Source of the DNA: Pseudolysinimonas yzui
GTDB lineage: Bacteria > Actinomycetota > Actinomycetes > Actinomycetales > Microbacteriaceae
Length of the DNA: 64,000 nt
Assembly (NCBI RefSeq): GCF_014653215.1
Contig: NZ_BNAI01000001.1
Span: 675,383-739,382 of the forward strand
Reading direction: 5' to 3'
Shown: positions 15,835-23,936 of the stretch, piece by piece
Position numbering within the stretch: position 1 is the stretch's first letter
How the letters are laid out: every line of letters begins with the position of its first letter
Made by a program: the position numbers and the translations under genes
The notes under the pieces: generated by a model
Seen by the model: only the letters and a program-made list of their open reading frames with translations
The model's database searches: none
What the model was told of the DNA's origin: nothing

Positions 15835-16325
15835 GCACCCTTCCGCCGGACGCCGGTTCCGAACCGGTCATCCCTGCCGCACCCGTGCCGCCGGCGCGCC
15901 GCTCGAAACTGCCGTGGATCCTGGGTGGCGTCGGCCTCGGGCTCGTCGTGCTCATCGTCGTCGCCATCGTGGTCGTGTTCAACGTCATCCTCGGTGCCAC
16001 CAAGGGCCCGCAGGAGGTCGTCGGGGCCTATGACCGCGCCTTCGACGAGGTCGACTGCGAGCTGTACCTGAGCATCACGACCGAGGCCTACCAAGAGTCG
16101 TTCATGCCGACCTGCGAAGAGTTCGAAGCGACGGCGCAGAACTTCGTCGACACCTACTCCGACTACAAGGTCACGGTGACGGGCACCTCGGTGACCGGCG
16201 ACACCGCCACGGTGAGCACGACCGAGACCTACGTGCTCGACGGCGAGGATGGCACCGACCTGTACGTGTACCACCTGGTGCAGTCCGACGGCGCCTGGCT
16301 GATCGACCAACTCGACCTGGAGTAA
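15831..16325 (+). CDS. Hypothetical membrane-anchored protein (NTF2-like external domain)
   Basis: A 164-residue protein. It has a proline-rich cytoplasmic start, a basic RRSKLPW and one membrane helix (about 27-50). The external domain reads ATKGPQEVVGAYDRAFDEVDCELYLS and carries a cysteine pair (about 74 and 88). The external part looks like small NTF2/DUF4878-type domains common in actinobacterial lipoproteins and membrane proteins. Its role is unknown. ATGA overlap with pdxT indicates coupling, but a link to PLP synthesis is not shown. Confidence 0.7.
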   Translation: MSTLPPDAGSEPVIPAAPVPPARRSKLPWILGGVGLGLVVLIVVAIVVVFNVILGATKGPQEVVGAYDRAFDEVDCELYLSITTEAYQESFMPTCEEFEATAQNFVDTYSDYKVTVTGTSVTGDTATVSTTETYVLDGEDGTDLYVYHLVQSDGAWLIDQLDLE

Positions 16326-16366
16326 CCGACTCTCCGCGCGGTATCCCGGCGCGGCATGATCGGACG

Positions 16367-16975
16367 ATGAAGATCTACTCCGATTTCGCCGGCCGCCGCA
16401 CCCGCCAGATCATCGCCGACGTGCTCGCGCTGTGTGCGATCGCCCTCTGGGTGTGGTTCGGGTACACCGTGTTCACCCTGATCAACAATCTCGCCGTCTT
16501 CGGCGTGCAGATGGAGGATGCCGGGGCCGGGTTCGAGGAGACGATGACCGAGGTCGGCGAGACCCTCGGTGGCATCCCGCTCATCGGCCCCGGCATCCGG
16601 TTGCCGTTCGACGGCGCCAGCGCCGCGGGCAGCACCCTCGAAGCCGCGGGACAGGCCCAACAGGATGCGGTGCTGCAGCTCGCGACGACGCTCGGGATCG
16701 GAACGGCGCTGCTTCCGGTGCTGATGATTCTCATCGTCTGGCTGGTGCCGCGCATCCTCTTCATCCGCCGGGCCGGCCGCGCCAAGGCGGTCGTGACGGC
16801 CGACGCGGGACTCGACCTGCTCGCCCTGCGGGCGCTGACCACCCAGAAGCTCTCGGCGATCACGAAGATCGACGCCGACGCCCTCGGCGCGTGGCGCCGT
16901 GGCGAACCGGAGGTGGTGCGTCGCCTCGCGCAACTCGAACTGCGCTCGTCGGGAGTGAAGCTGCGCGAGAGCTAG
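16367..16975 (+). CDS. Hypothetical two-helix membrane protein
   Basis: A 202-residue protein. Two membrane helices (about 20-40 and 105-130) are separated by an external loop containing AAGSTLEAAGQAQQDA. A cytoplasmic C-terminal domain follows, with a predicted amphipathic helix (LDLLALRALTTQKLSAITKI). No family was recognised with certainty. It follows 41 bases after the previous gene and overlaps the convergent gene by 4 bases (stop TAG against CTA). Confidence 0.7.
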   Translation: MKIYSDFAGRRTRQIIADVLALCAIALWVWFGYTVFTLINNLAVFGVQMEDAGAGFEETMTEVGETLGGIPLIGPGIRLPFDGASAAGSTLEAAGQAQQDAVLQLATTLGIGTALLPVLMILIVWLVPRILFIRRAGRAKAVVTADAGLDLLALRALTTQKLSAITKIDADALGAWRRGEPEVVRRLAQLELRSSGVKLRES

Positions 16976-17427
16976 AGGGTGTCGGTGCGGAGGGTGACGT
17001 CGACCGGAGCGGCCGTCGAGACGGCGCGGAACTCGGGGGAGCGGCGGATGCCGCGCTCGAAGTCGTCGACCGCGGTCGGTGAGAAACACCAGGCGTGACC
17101 GCGACCGAGCGCGCGCCGGGCGGGCGTCCACCGGTAGCTCAGGCAGAGCGTCACCTGCACGATCGGCTGGTCGTCGCCCTCGCGGATGAGCTGACGGGTG
17201 ACGCCCGCGGTGAACCGCGTCGCGTCGGCATCCGGACCCCACTGCCAGAGCAGCCCGTCGCCGTCGTCGAGGATGCGGGCGTGCTGGGCGCGGGACTCGG
17301 TGTAGAACCCGGTCATCGCGCGCAGCGCCGTGCCGATTCGCAGCGAGTCGAGCGACTCGCCGATCTCGGTGAGGTGACGCCGGAACGCGTTCTCGGCGAA
17401 CGAGATGCGGAACCATCGGGCAGGCAC
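16972..17427 (-). CDS. Hypothetical protein
   Basis: A 151-residue soluble protein, mixed alpha/beta, without signal peptide or membrane helix. Notable segments are LLWQWGPDADATRFTAGVTR and VQVTLCLSYRWTP. I do not recognise the family. The minus-strand GTG start has a TAGGCT hexamer 6 bases upstream. The gene is flanked on both sides by plus-strand genes and is therefore its own transcription unit. Confidence 0.6.
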   Translation of the reverse strand: MPARWFRISFAENAFRRHLTEIGESLDSLRIGTALRAMTGFYTESRAQHARILDDGDGLLWQWGPDADATRFTAGVTRQLIREGDDQPIVQVTLCLSYRWTPARRALGRGHAWCFSPTAVDDFERGIRRSPEFRAVSTAAPVDVTLRTDTL

Positions 17428-17433
17428 CTCGTG

Positions 17434-17439
17434 AGCCTA
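17434..17439 (-). promoter_or_regulatory. Candidate -10 (TAGGCT), leaderless start
   Basis: On the minus strand TAGGCT ends 6 bases before the GTG at 17427-17425. Confidence 0.45.
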
Positions 17440-17465
17440 GAGCGGGGCCTCGTCGGCACGCCAGC

Positions 17466-17471
17466 TAAGAT
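17466..17471 (+). promoter_or_regulatory. Candidate -10 (TAAGAT) of yebC
   Basis: TAAGAT lies 30 bases before the yebC start. A strong Shine-Dalgarno (AGAAGGAG) follows, so this gene has a normal short leader. Confidence 0.45.
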
Positions 17472-17501
17472 TGCACGGGTTTCGAAGCAAGAAGGAGCAC
17501 C

Positions 17502-18263
17502 GTGAGCGGGCATTCCAAGTGGGCGACCACGAAGCACAAGAAGGCGATCATCGACAGCCGTCGCGCCAAGTCGTTCGCGAAGCTCATCAAGAACATCGAA
17601 GTCGCCGCGAAGATCGGCGGCGCCGACCTGGCGGGCAACCCGACCCTCTTCGACGCCGTGCAGAAGGCCAAGAAGACGTCGGTCCCCAACGACAACATCG
17701 ACCGGGCCATCAAGCGGGGTGCCGGCATCGGTGGCGAGGCCGTCAACTACGAGTCGATCATCTACGAGGCCTACGGTCCGAACGGCGTCGCGTTCCTGGT
17801 CGAGTGCCTCACCGACAACAAGAACCGCGCCGCCGCCGAGGTGCGCACGGCCCTGAACCGCAACGGCGGCACCCTGGCCGACCCGGGCAGCGTCGCCTAC
17901 AACTTCAGCCGCAAGGGCGTCATCTCGATCACCAAGACCGACGGGGTCGACGAAGACACGATCCTCGAAGCCGTGCTGGATGCCGGAGCCGAAGAGGTCA
18001 AAGACCAGGGCGGCGGCTTCGAGGTCGTGACCGACCCGTCCGACCTCGTGCAGACCCGGTCGGCGCTGCAGGAGGCGGGGATCGACTACGACTCCGCCGA
18101 AGCCGAGTTCGTGCCGAACCTGCACATCGAGGTCGACGCCGAGACCGCGCGCAAGGTGTTCCGGCTGATCGACGCGCTGGAAGACAGCGACGACGTACAG
18201 AACGTGTTCAGCAACTTCGAGATCCCCGACGCCGTTCAGGCCGAACTCGATACAGACGAGTAG
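17502..18263 (+). CDS. YebC/PmpR family regulator (TACO1-like)
   Basis: A 253-residue protein starting [18 protein letters not shown], the family signature. It contains [12 protein letters not shown] and [14 protein letters not shown], as in all YebC proteins. Members have been described as DNA-binding regulators and, more recently, as translation factors that relieve ribosome stalling; which applies here is not visible. Its position directly upstream of ruvCAB is conserved in actinobacteria. ruvC nevertheless has its own SOS-type promoter. A weak hairpin (18267-18284) lies between them. Confidence 0.95.
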   Translation: MSGHSKWATTKHKKAIIDSRRAKSFAKLIKNIEVAAKIGGADLAGNPTLFDAVQKAKKTSVPNDNIDRAIKRGAGIGGEAVNYESIIYEAYGPNGVAFLVECLTDNKNRAAAEVRTALNRNGGTLADPGSVAYNFSRKGVISITKTDGVDEDTILEAVLDAGAEEVKDQGGGFEVVTDPSDLVQTRSALQEAGIDYDSAEAEFVPNLHIEVDAETARKVFRLIDALEDSDDVQNVFSNFEIPDAVQAELDTDE

Positions 18264-18292
18264 ATACGGCGAGGAGACACGCCGGGCGCCGT

Positions 18293-18308
18293 TCGTACAT
18301 CTGTTCGA
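18293..18308. promoter_or_regulatory. LexA (SOS) box upstream of ruvCAB
   Basis: TCGTACATCTGTTCGA differs from the actinobacterial SOS palindrome TCGAACATNTGTTCGA at one arm position. It covers the expected -35 region of the promoter whose -10 is TAGTCT at 18318. Confidence 0.85.
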
Positions 18309-18317
18309 ATCGCTCGG

Positions 18318-18323
18318 TAGTCT
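18318..18323 (+). promoter_or_regulatory. Candidate -10 (TAGTCT) of ruvCAB
   Basis: TAGTCT ends 6 bases before the GTG of ruvC and 9 bases after the LexA box. The transcript is predicted to be leaderless and repressed by LexA. Confidence 0.6.
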
Positions 18324-18329
18324 GACCAG

Positions 18330-18899
18330 GTGCGCATCCTGGGGATCGACCCGGGTCTGACCCGGTGCGGAGTGGGCGTCGTCGAACTCGGCGCCGGTCG
18401 CCGCGTGCGCTTCATCCACGCCGGCGTCATCCGCACGCCGCCCTCCGACCCGCTCGAGCAGCGCCTGCTCGCGGTGTCGCGCGGCATCTCGGCACTCATC
18501 ACCGAGTTCACCCCGGGCGCCGTCGCCGTCGAGCGGGTGTTCGCCCAGCACAACCTGCGCACCGTCATGGGCACCGCGCAGGCCAGCGGCATCGCGCTCG
18601 CGATGGCGGCCGAGCACGGGTTGCCGGTGGGGCTGCACACGCCGAGCGAGGTGAAAGCCGCGATCACCGGGTACGGCTCGGCCGCGAAGCTTCAGGTCGG
18701 CACGATGGTCATGCGCATCCTCGGGCTCGACGAGATCCCGAAACCGGCGGATGCCGCGGATGCGTTGGCGCTGGCGATCTGCCACGGGTGGCGGGGGAGC
18801 GTGGGGGCTGGTCTCGAGGCGAACGGAAGCGAGACGCCGGCGCAGCGGGCGTGGCGCGAGGCCGAGAAGTCGGCGGGCAAACGTAGGGTGGCGTCGTGA
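18330..18899 (+). CDS. ruvC: Holliday junction endonuclease RuvC
   Basis: A 189-residue resolvase that nicks Holliday junctions symmetrically in partnership with RuvAB. The first catalytic Asp is in [12 protein letters not shown], the Glu in VAVERVFA, and the C-terminal Asp pair in [14 protein letters not shown]. The RNase-H-like fold length is normal. Start GTG directly follows the TAGTCT hexamer and there is no Shine-Dalgarno. The stop overlaps the ruvA start (GTGA). Confidence 0.96.
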   Translation: MRILGIDPGLTRCGVGVVELGAGRRVRFIHAGVIRTPPSDPLEQRLLAVSRGISALITEFTPGAVAVERVFAQHNLRTVMGTAQASGIALAMAAEHGLPVGLHTPSEVKAAITGYGSAAKLQVGTMVMRILGLDEIPKPADAADALALAICHGWRGSVGAGLEANGSETPAQRAWREAEKSAGKRRVAS

Positions 18900-19504
18900 T
18901 CTCGTCGGTGCGTGGCACGGTGCTGAACGTCTCGGGGTCGCACGTGCATGTGGACGTCGGCGGGCTCGGGTACGCCGTGCAGATCACCCCGCAGCACGCG
19001 CTCAGCCTGCGGGTCGGCAACGAGGTGCGGCTCCACACCGTGCTCATTGTGCGGGAAGACGACATGAGCCTGTTCGGCTTCGCGACGGGCGCCGAACTCG
19101 AGATGTTCGACCTGCTGCGCAGCGTCTCCGGCGTCGGACCGAAGTCGGCCCTCGGGGTGCTCGCCACGCTGACGCCCGACCAGATCGCGACGGCGGTCGC
19201 CGCCGAAGACGACGGCCCGTTCCGCAAGGTGTCGGGCATCGGGCCGAAGACCGCGAAGCTCATCGTCGTGTCGCTCGCCGGCAAGATCCTCGCTCCGGTG
19301 GGCGTCGCACCGGTCGCCGCGCCGGCATCCTCCACCGCTCAGAACGTCGTCGCCGCACTCGTCGGACTCGGCTGGAACGAGCGCGTCGCCGTGCAAGCCG
19401 TCGACGAGGTGATCGAGGCCGCGACGGAAGACGGGGCGCTGCCGGTGCCCGCACTGCTGCGCCTCGCCCTCGCCCGGCTCGGACCCCAGCAGGTGCGCTC
19501 ATGA
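18896..19504 (+). CDS. ruvA: Holliday junction DNA helicase subunit RuvA
   Basis: A 202-residue junction-binding subunit. The N-terminal OB domain has GGLGYAVQI and [13 protein letters not shown]. The helix-hairpin-helix pair has [17 protein letters not shown] and [16 protein letters not shown]. The C-terminal RuvB-contacting domain ends in LRLALARLG. It forms tetramers that hold the four-way junction for RuvB. It is coupled to ruvC and ruvB by 4-base overlaps (GTGA and ATGA). Confidence 0.96.
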   Translation: MISSVRGTVLNVSGSHVHVDVGGLGYAVQITPQHALSLRVGNEVRLHTVLIVREDDMSLFGFATGAELEMFDLLRSVSGVGPKSALGVLATLTPDQIATAVAAEDDGPFRKVSGIGPKTAKLIVVSLAGKILAPVGVAPVAAPASSTAQNVVAALVGLGWNERVAVQAVDEVIEAATEDGALPVPALLRLALARLGPQQVRS

Positions 19505-20532
19505 CCGACGACACCGGCCTGGTGCGACCGGCACCCGAGTCGGATGCCGAGCTCGCCTTCGAGGGCGCGCTGCGTCCGCGCAGCCTCGCCGAGTTCGTCG
19601 GCCAGGCCAAGGTGCGCGGTCAGTTGCAGCTGCTGCTCGACGCGGCGGCGATGCAGAATCGCACGCCCGACCACATCCTCTTGGCCGGCCCGCCCGGACT
19701 CGGCAAGACGACGCTCGCGATGATCGTCGCCCACGAGTCGGGGCGGCCGCTGCGCATGTCGAGCGGCCCCGCCATTCAGCACGCCGGCGATCTCGCGGCG
19801 CTGCTGTCGAGCCTCGTGCCCGGCGAAGTGCTGTTCATCGACGAGATCCATCGCATGGCGCGCAACGCCGAAGAGATGCTCTACCTCGCGATGGAAGACT
19901 TCCGCATCGACATCATGGTCGGCAAAGGCGCGGGTGCCACGAGCATCCCGCTCGATCTCGCGCCCTTCACCCTCGTCGGCGCGACCACCCGCTCGGGTCT
20001 GCTGCCGAACCCGCTGCGCGACCGCTTCGGCTTCACCGCGAACCTGGAGTTCTACGAGACGTACGAACTCGAGGAGGTGCTCTCTCGCGCGGCGCGGCTG
20101 CTCGACCTCGACATCCCGCACGACGCGCGGCGTGAGATCGCGAGCCGCAGCCGGGGCACCCCGCGCATCGCGAACCGGCTGCTGCGCCGGGTGCGCGACT
20201 TCGCGCTCGTGCGGGGCGGGGGAGCGGGTCTCGCCGCGGTGCACGGCGCGCTCGAGCTCTACGACGTCGACCCGATCGGCCTCGATCGCCTCGACCGGGC
20301 CGTGCTCGAGGCGATCGTGTCGCGGTTCGAAGGAGGCCCGGTCGGCCTGAGCACCCTCGCGGTGAGCGTGGGCGAAGAGGCGGACACGATCGAATCCGTC
20401 GTCGAGCCGTTCCTGGTGCGCGTCGGGATGCTCAGTCGCACGCCGCGGGGCCGGGTCGCGACCCGCCGCGCCTGGGACCACCTGGGGGTGCGTCGACCCG
20501 ACCGAGGGGGGCTGTTCGACGATGACATATGA
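19501..20532 (+). CDS. ruvB: Holliday junction branch-migration ATPase RuvB
   Basis: A 343-residue AAA+ motor. The opening shows [12 protein letters not shown], then Walker [11 protein letters not shown], Walker [10 protein letters not shown], sensor [11 protein letters not shown] and the arginine-finger region PLRDRFGF. The C-terminal winged helix ends in [15 protein letters not shown]. It drives branch migration of RuvA-bound junctions. The ATG at 19501 overlaps the ruvA stop; longer in-frame reading runs inside ruvA. Confidence 0.97.
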   Translation: MTDDTGLVRPAPESDAELAFEGALRPRSLAEFVGQAKVRGQLQLLLDAAAMQNRTPDHILLAGPPGLGKTTLAMIVAHESGRPLRMSSGPAIQHAGDLAALLSSLVPGEVLFIDEIHRMARNAEEMLYLAMEDFRIDIMVGKGAGATSIPLDLAPFTLVGATTRSGLLPNPLRDRFGFTANLEFYETYELEEVLSRAARLLDLDIPHDARREIASRSRGTPRIANRLLRRVRDFALVRGGGAGLAAVHGALELYDVDPIGLDRLDRAVLEAIVSRFEGGPVGLSTLAVSVGEEADTIESVVEPFLVRVGMLSRTPRGRVATRRAWDHLGVRRPDRGGLFDDDI

Positions 20533-20560
20533 TTCAGGGGGTTCGCCGAGCCACAGTACG

Positions 20561-20566
20561 TAGGCT
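20561..20566 (+). promoter_or_regulatory. Candidate -10 (TAGGCT) of the yajC-secDF unit
   Basis: TAGGCT lies 36 bases before the yajC start. A Shine-Dalgarno GGAAGG (20590-20595) is in the leader. Confidence 0.35.
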
Positions 20567-20601
20567 GCGCGCGATACCCCTCAATCCCCGGAAGGCTTCT
20601 C

Positions 20602-21027
20602 GTGTTCGAAGACCCGCTGTCCCTCGCCCTCATCGCCATCGCGGCCGTGCTCATCGTGTTCATGTTCATCAGCTCGCGGCGCCGCCGCCGTGACGCCGAG
20701 ACGATGCGCGCGAAGATCGTTCCCGGTGCCGAAGTGATGACCAGTCAGGGCATCTACGGAACCCTCCTCTCCGTCGACGAAGAGAAGAACGAAGCGATCA
20801 TCGAGACCACGCCGGGCACGAAGCTCCGCGTGCACAGCCAGACCATCGCCAAGGTCGTCGACGAGATCGTGCCCGCGGAAGACGACGCGACCGAAGACGC
20901 CGAGATCCTCGAAGCGACCGGGGCGATCACCGACCCCGACATCGACATCACCGACGAGCCCGAGTTCGGCGAGCGGTCCGAGAAGCCGAAGCCGGCCCCG
21001 CGGTCGCGCAAGAAGCCGACCGAGTAG
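20602..21027 (+). CDS. yajC: Sec translocon accessory subunit YajC
   Basis: A 141-residue protein. One N-terminal membrane helix (about 6-24) is followed by RRRRRDAETMRAKIVPGAEV and MTSQGIYGTLLSVDEE, the YajC signature. An acidic then basic C-terminal extension follows. It associates with SecD and SecF at the SecYEG channel. GTG start behind GGAAGG. secD follows 97 bases later, so ruvCAB, yajC, secD and secF keep the standard bacterial order. Confidence 0.95.
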   Translation: MFEDPLSLALIAIAAVLIVFMFISSRRRRRDAETMRAKIVPGAEVMTSQGIYGTLLSVDEEKNEAIIETTPGTKLRVHSQTIAKVVDEIVPAEDDATEDAEILEATGAITDPDIDITDEPEFGERSEKPKPAPRSRKKPTE

Positions 21028-21124
21028 TCGTTACCCTGGTCTCCGGCCCCGCGTGGGGCCGGAGCGGCGCGCCGGTGAGTCCTTCACAGCACGGCGTGTT
21101 CTGAATCGTAGAAAGAAGAGGCGC

Positions 21125-22864
21125 GTGGCCACGAAGTCATCGAGCCCGGCACGCAAGGCGGCGCGTTCGCTCGCCTGGCTCGGCGCGATCATTGCCGTAC
21201 TCGGCGGCATCGTCGGCGGCGGAGTGATCTGGGGCGGCTGGGATCCGGCCCCCAAGCTCGCGCTCGACCTGCAGGGCGGCACGCAGATCATCCTGGAGCC
21301 GCTCATCGCCGAGGGGGCTGCCGACGTCACGACGGAGCAGCTCGAGCAGGCGGTGACGATCATCCGCCAGCGTGTCGACGCCACCGGTGTCTCCGAAGCC
21401 GAGATCTCGACGCTCGGCACGAACATCGTCGTCGCCATCCCGGGGGAGCCCGACCAGGCGACCCTCGACCGCCTCCAGGCCTCGGCGAAGCTCGAGTTCC
21501 GCGCCGTGCTCGTCGCCGGCGCGCCGTCGGCCACGACGGCGGGCGACGGAACGGATGCCGACGGCGACGGCACTCCCGACCCCACCGAGTCGGCGACCCC
21601 TGATCCCGCCGCGACCCCTAGCGTCACCCCGACCGACGGCAGCGACCTCGCCTGGGTGACCCCGGAGCTTCAGGCGGAGTACGACGCCTTCGACTGCGCC
21701 AGCCTGGCCTCGGCCACCACCAACGTCGCGCCCGCCGACGAGCCGCTGATCACCTGCGAGACCGACCTCTCGATCAAGTACATCCTCGGTCCGGTCGAAG
21801 TCGATGGCTCCAACATCAGCGATGCGCGCGCGGGCCAGGTGCTGGGCTCCAACGGCGCCAACACCGGACGATGGGCCATCTACCCGACGTTCGACGAAAC
21901 CGGTACCGCGGCGTTCTCCGAGATCACCACGCGGTTGGTCAGTCTTGCCTCACCCCGGGACCAGTTCGCGGCCGTGCTCGACGGCAAGGTGCTGATCGCT
22001 CCGGCGACCCAGGCCGCGATCACCAACGGCAAGCCCGAGATCACCGGAAACTTCACCCAGGAAGACGCGACGTCGCTCGCCAGCCAGCTCAAGTTCGGGG
22101 CGCTGCCCGTGAGCTTCGAGGCGCAGAGCCAGGAGTCGATCTCGGCCACGCTCGGTGAGAGCCAGCTCGCGAGCGGCCTCGTCGCCGGTGGCATCGGCCT
22201 GCTGCTGGTCGTCATCTACTCGTTCTTCCAGTACCGGGCCCTCGCCTCGGTCACGATCGCCTCGCTCGTCGTCGCCGCGTTGATCACGTACCTGACCGTC
22301 ACGATCCTGTCGTGGGGCCGACTGGACTACCGGCTGTCGCTCGCGGGCGTCGCGGGTCTCATCGTCGCGATCGGGTTCACCGTCGACTCGTTCATCGTGT
22401 ACTTCGAACGCATCCGCGACGAGTTGCGCGACGGCAAGGGGCTGACCAGCGCGGTCGAGGCCGGCTGGAAGCGCGCCCTGCGCACGATCTACGCCGCGAA
22501 GGGCGTGACCCTGCTGTCGGCGATCGTGCTCTACATCGTCGCGGTCGGCAACGTGAAGGGGTTCGCCTTCACCCTGGGCATCACGGTCATCATCGACGTG
22601 CTCGTCGTCGTGCTCTTCACCCACCCGATGCTGCAGGTGCTGGCCACCCGCCGGTTCTTCTCGTCGGGGCACCCCCTGAGCGGCTTGGATCCCCAGGCGC
22701 TCGGCGCGGTGTACCGCGGTCGGGCCGAGTTCCGGCCGTCGACGGAGGCCCGCAAGGCCGGCGCGAGCCGCGAGGCAGGCAAGCGCCAGACGATCGCTGA
22801 GCGCAAAGCCGCCGAGATGGCCTCGACGTCGTCGCAGTCCACCGAGTCCAAGGGGAAGAAGTAA
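21125..22864 (+). CDS. secD: Protein translocase subunit SecD
   Basis: A 579-residue RND-type membrane protein that uses the proton gradient to aid late stages of Sec export. The first helix (about 18-38) precedes KLALDLQGGTQIILEP. The external P1 region carries a low-complexity insert rich in Asp, Pro and Thr (about 143-178). The C-terminal membrane block includes GVAGLIVAIGFTVDSFIVYFERI and the cytosolic tail is basic. Start GTG 21125 has AAGAAGAG upstream. secF starts within its stop codon (TAATG). Confidence 0.95.
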   Translation: MATKSSSPARKAARSLAWLGAIIAVLGGIVGGGVIWGGWDPAPKLALDLQGGTQIILEPLIAEGAADVTTEQLEQAVTIIRQRVDATGVSEAEISTLGTNIVVAIPGEPDQATLDRLQASAKLEFRAVLVAGAPSATTAGDGTDADGDGTPDPTESATPDPAATPSVTPTDGSDLAWVTPELQAEYDAFDCASLASATTNVAPADEPLITCETDLSIKYILGPVEVDGSNISDARAGQVLGSNGANTGRWAIYPTFDETGTAAFSEITTRLVSLASPRDQFAAVLDGKVLIAPATQAAITNGKPEITGNFTQEDATSLASQLKFGALPVSFEAQSQESISATLGESQLASGLVAGGIGLLLVVIYSFFQYRALASVTIASLVVAALITYLTVTILSWGRLDYRLSLAGVAGLIVAIGFTVDSFIVYFERIRDELRDGKGLTSAVEAGWKRALRTIYAAKGVTLLSAIVLYIVAVGNVKGFAFTLGITVIIDVLVVVLFTHPMLQVLATRRFFSSGHPLSGLDPQALGAVYRGRAEFRPSTEARKAGASREAGKRQTIAERKAAEMASTSSQSTESKGKK

Positions 22865-23889
22865 TGGCCAGCGGACTCACGCGCTTCGGCAACGACCTCT
22901 ATACCGGCGCCCGGTCGGTTCCGTTCATCCGGCTCCGGGTCATCTGGCTGTCGATCGCGGCCGTGCTGATGCTGATCGCCCTCGCCGTGCCGTTCGTACG
23001 CGGCGGCGGTGACTTCGCGGCCGGCTTCAACTTCGGCATCGAGTTCCGGGGCGGTTCTCAGTTCCAGGTGTCGAACGCCGCCATTCCCGACGGGGCGAAC
23101 CAGCCCGATGCGTCGCTCGCCGAAGAGGCCGTGCATTCCGTCGCGCCGGACGCCGTCGTGCGGGTCAGCACCGTCGGAGACGACGGTGTGCGGGTGCAGA
23201 CCGACCAGCTGACGAATGCCGAGACGCAGGACGTCGCGCGCGCCCTGGAGGACTCCTACGAGACGACCGAGGTGACGTCGTCGTTCGTCGGGCCCACGTG
23301 GGGTGCCGACATCACGCGACAGGCCCTCATCGGTCTCGGCGTGTTCCTCGTTCTGGCGATGATCATGATGGCGATCTACTTCCGCACCTGGAAGATGTCG
23401 CTCGCCGCGATCGTCTCGCTGTTCCACGACCTCGTCATCACGGTCGGCGTCTACGCCGCATCCGGCTTCGAGATCACCCCGGCCGCCGTCGTCGGGTTCC
23501 TGACGATCCTCGGGTTCTCGCTCTACGACACCGTCGTGGTGTTCGACAAGATCCGCGAGAACACGTCGGAGATGTCCGACGACTCGACGCGCACCTTCGG
23601 CGAGACGGTCAACCTCGCGGTCAACCAGACGCTCGTGCGATCGATCAACACCGGTGTCGTGGCCGCGCTTCCGGTTGCCGCGATCCTCTTCATCGGGTCG
23701 TTCGTGCTCGGGGCCGACACGCTCCGCGACATCTCGCTGGCGCTGCTCGTCGGAACGATCATCGGCACCTACTCGACGCCGTTCGTCGCCTCGCCGTTGT
23801 ACGTCTGGTTCCGGGAGAACGAGCCCGCGATCGCGAAGCGCGACAAGCGCGTGCTCGAGCTCCGCGAGAAGTCCACCGTCACCGCTTAG
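22864..23889 (+). CDS. secF: Protein translocase subunit SecF
   Basis: A 341-residue partner of SecD. It has one helix near the N terminus, then FNFGIEFRGGSQFQVSN. After the external domain come five helices, including LFHDLVITVGVYAASGFEI and GFSLYDTVVVFDKIREN, and then TFGETVNLAVNQTLVRSINT. The ATG uses the last base of the secD stop, so translation is coupled. It ends 47 bases before rel, which has its own predicted promoter. Confidence 0.96.
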   Translation: MASGLTRFGNDLYTGARSVPFIRLRVIWLSIAAVLMLIALAVPFVRGGGDFAAGFNFGIEFRGGSQFQVSNAAIPDGANQPDASLAEEAVHSVAPDAVVRVSTVGDDGVRVQTDQLTNAETQDVARALEDSYETTEVTSSFVGPTWGADITRQALIGLGVFLVLAMIMMAIYFRTWKMSLAAIVSLFHDLVITVGVYAASGFEITPAAVVGFLTILGFSLYDTVVVFDKIRENTSEMSDDSTRTFGETVNLAVNQTLVRSINTGVVAALPVAAILFIGSFVLGADTLRDISLALLVGTIIGTYSTPFVASPLYVWFRENEPAIAKRDKRVLELREKSTVTA

Positions 23890-23924
23890 GCATCCACGCG
23901 TCAGCGGTACCTGGGTAGCGAAAC

Positions 23925-23930
23925 TAGACT
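23925..23930 (+). promoter_or_regulatory. Candidate -10 (TAGACT), leaderless rel
   Basis: TAGACT ends 6 bases before the ATG at 23937. No Shine-Dalgarno is present. Confidence 0.5.
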
Positions 23931-23936
23931 CAGCGC

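Noticed and set aside
18267-18284. Possible terminator between yebC and ruvC (CGGCG / CGCCG)
   Set aside because: Only a 5-bp stem with no T-run, and it is GC-rich by chance; mentioned but not called as a feature.
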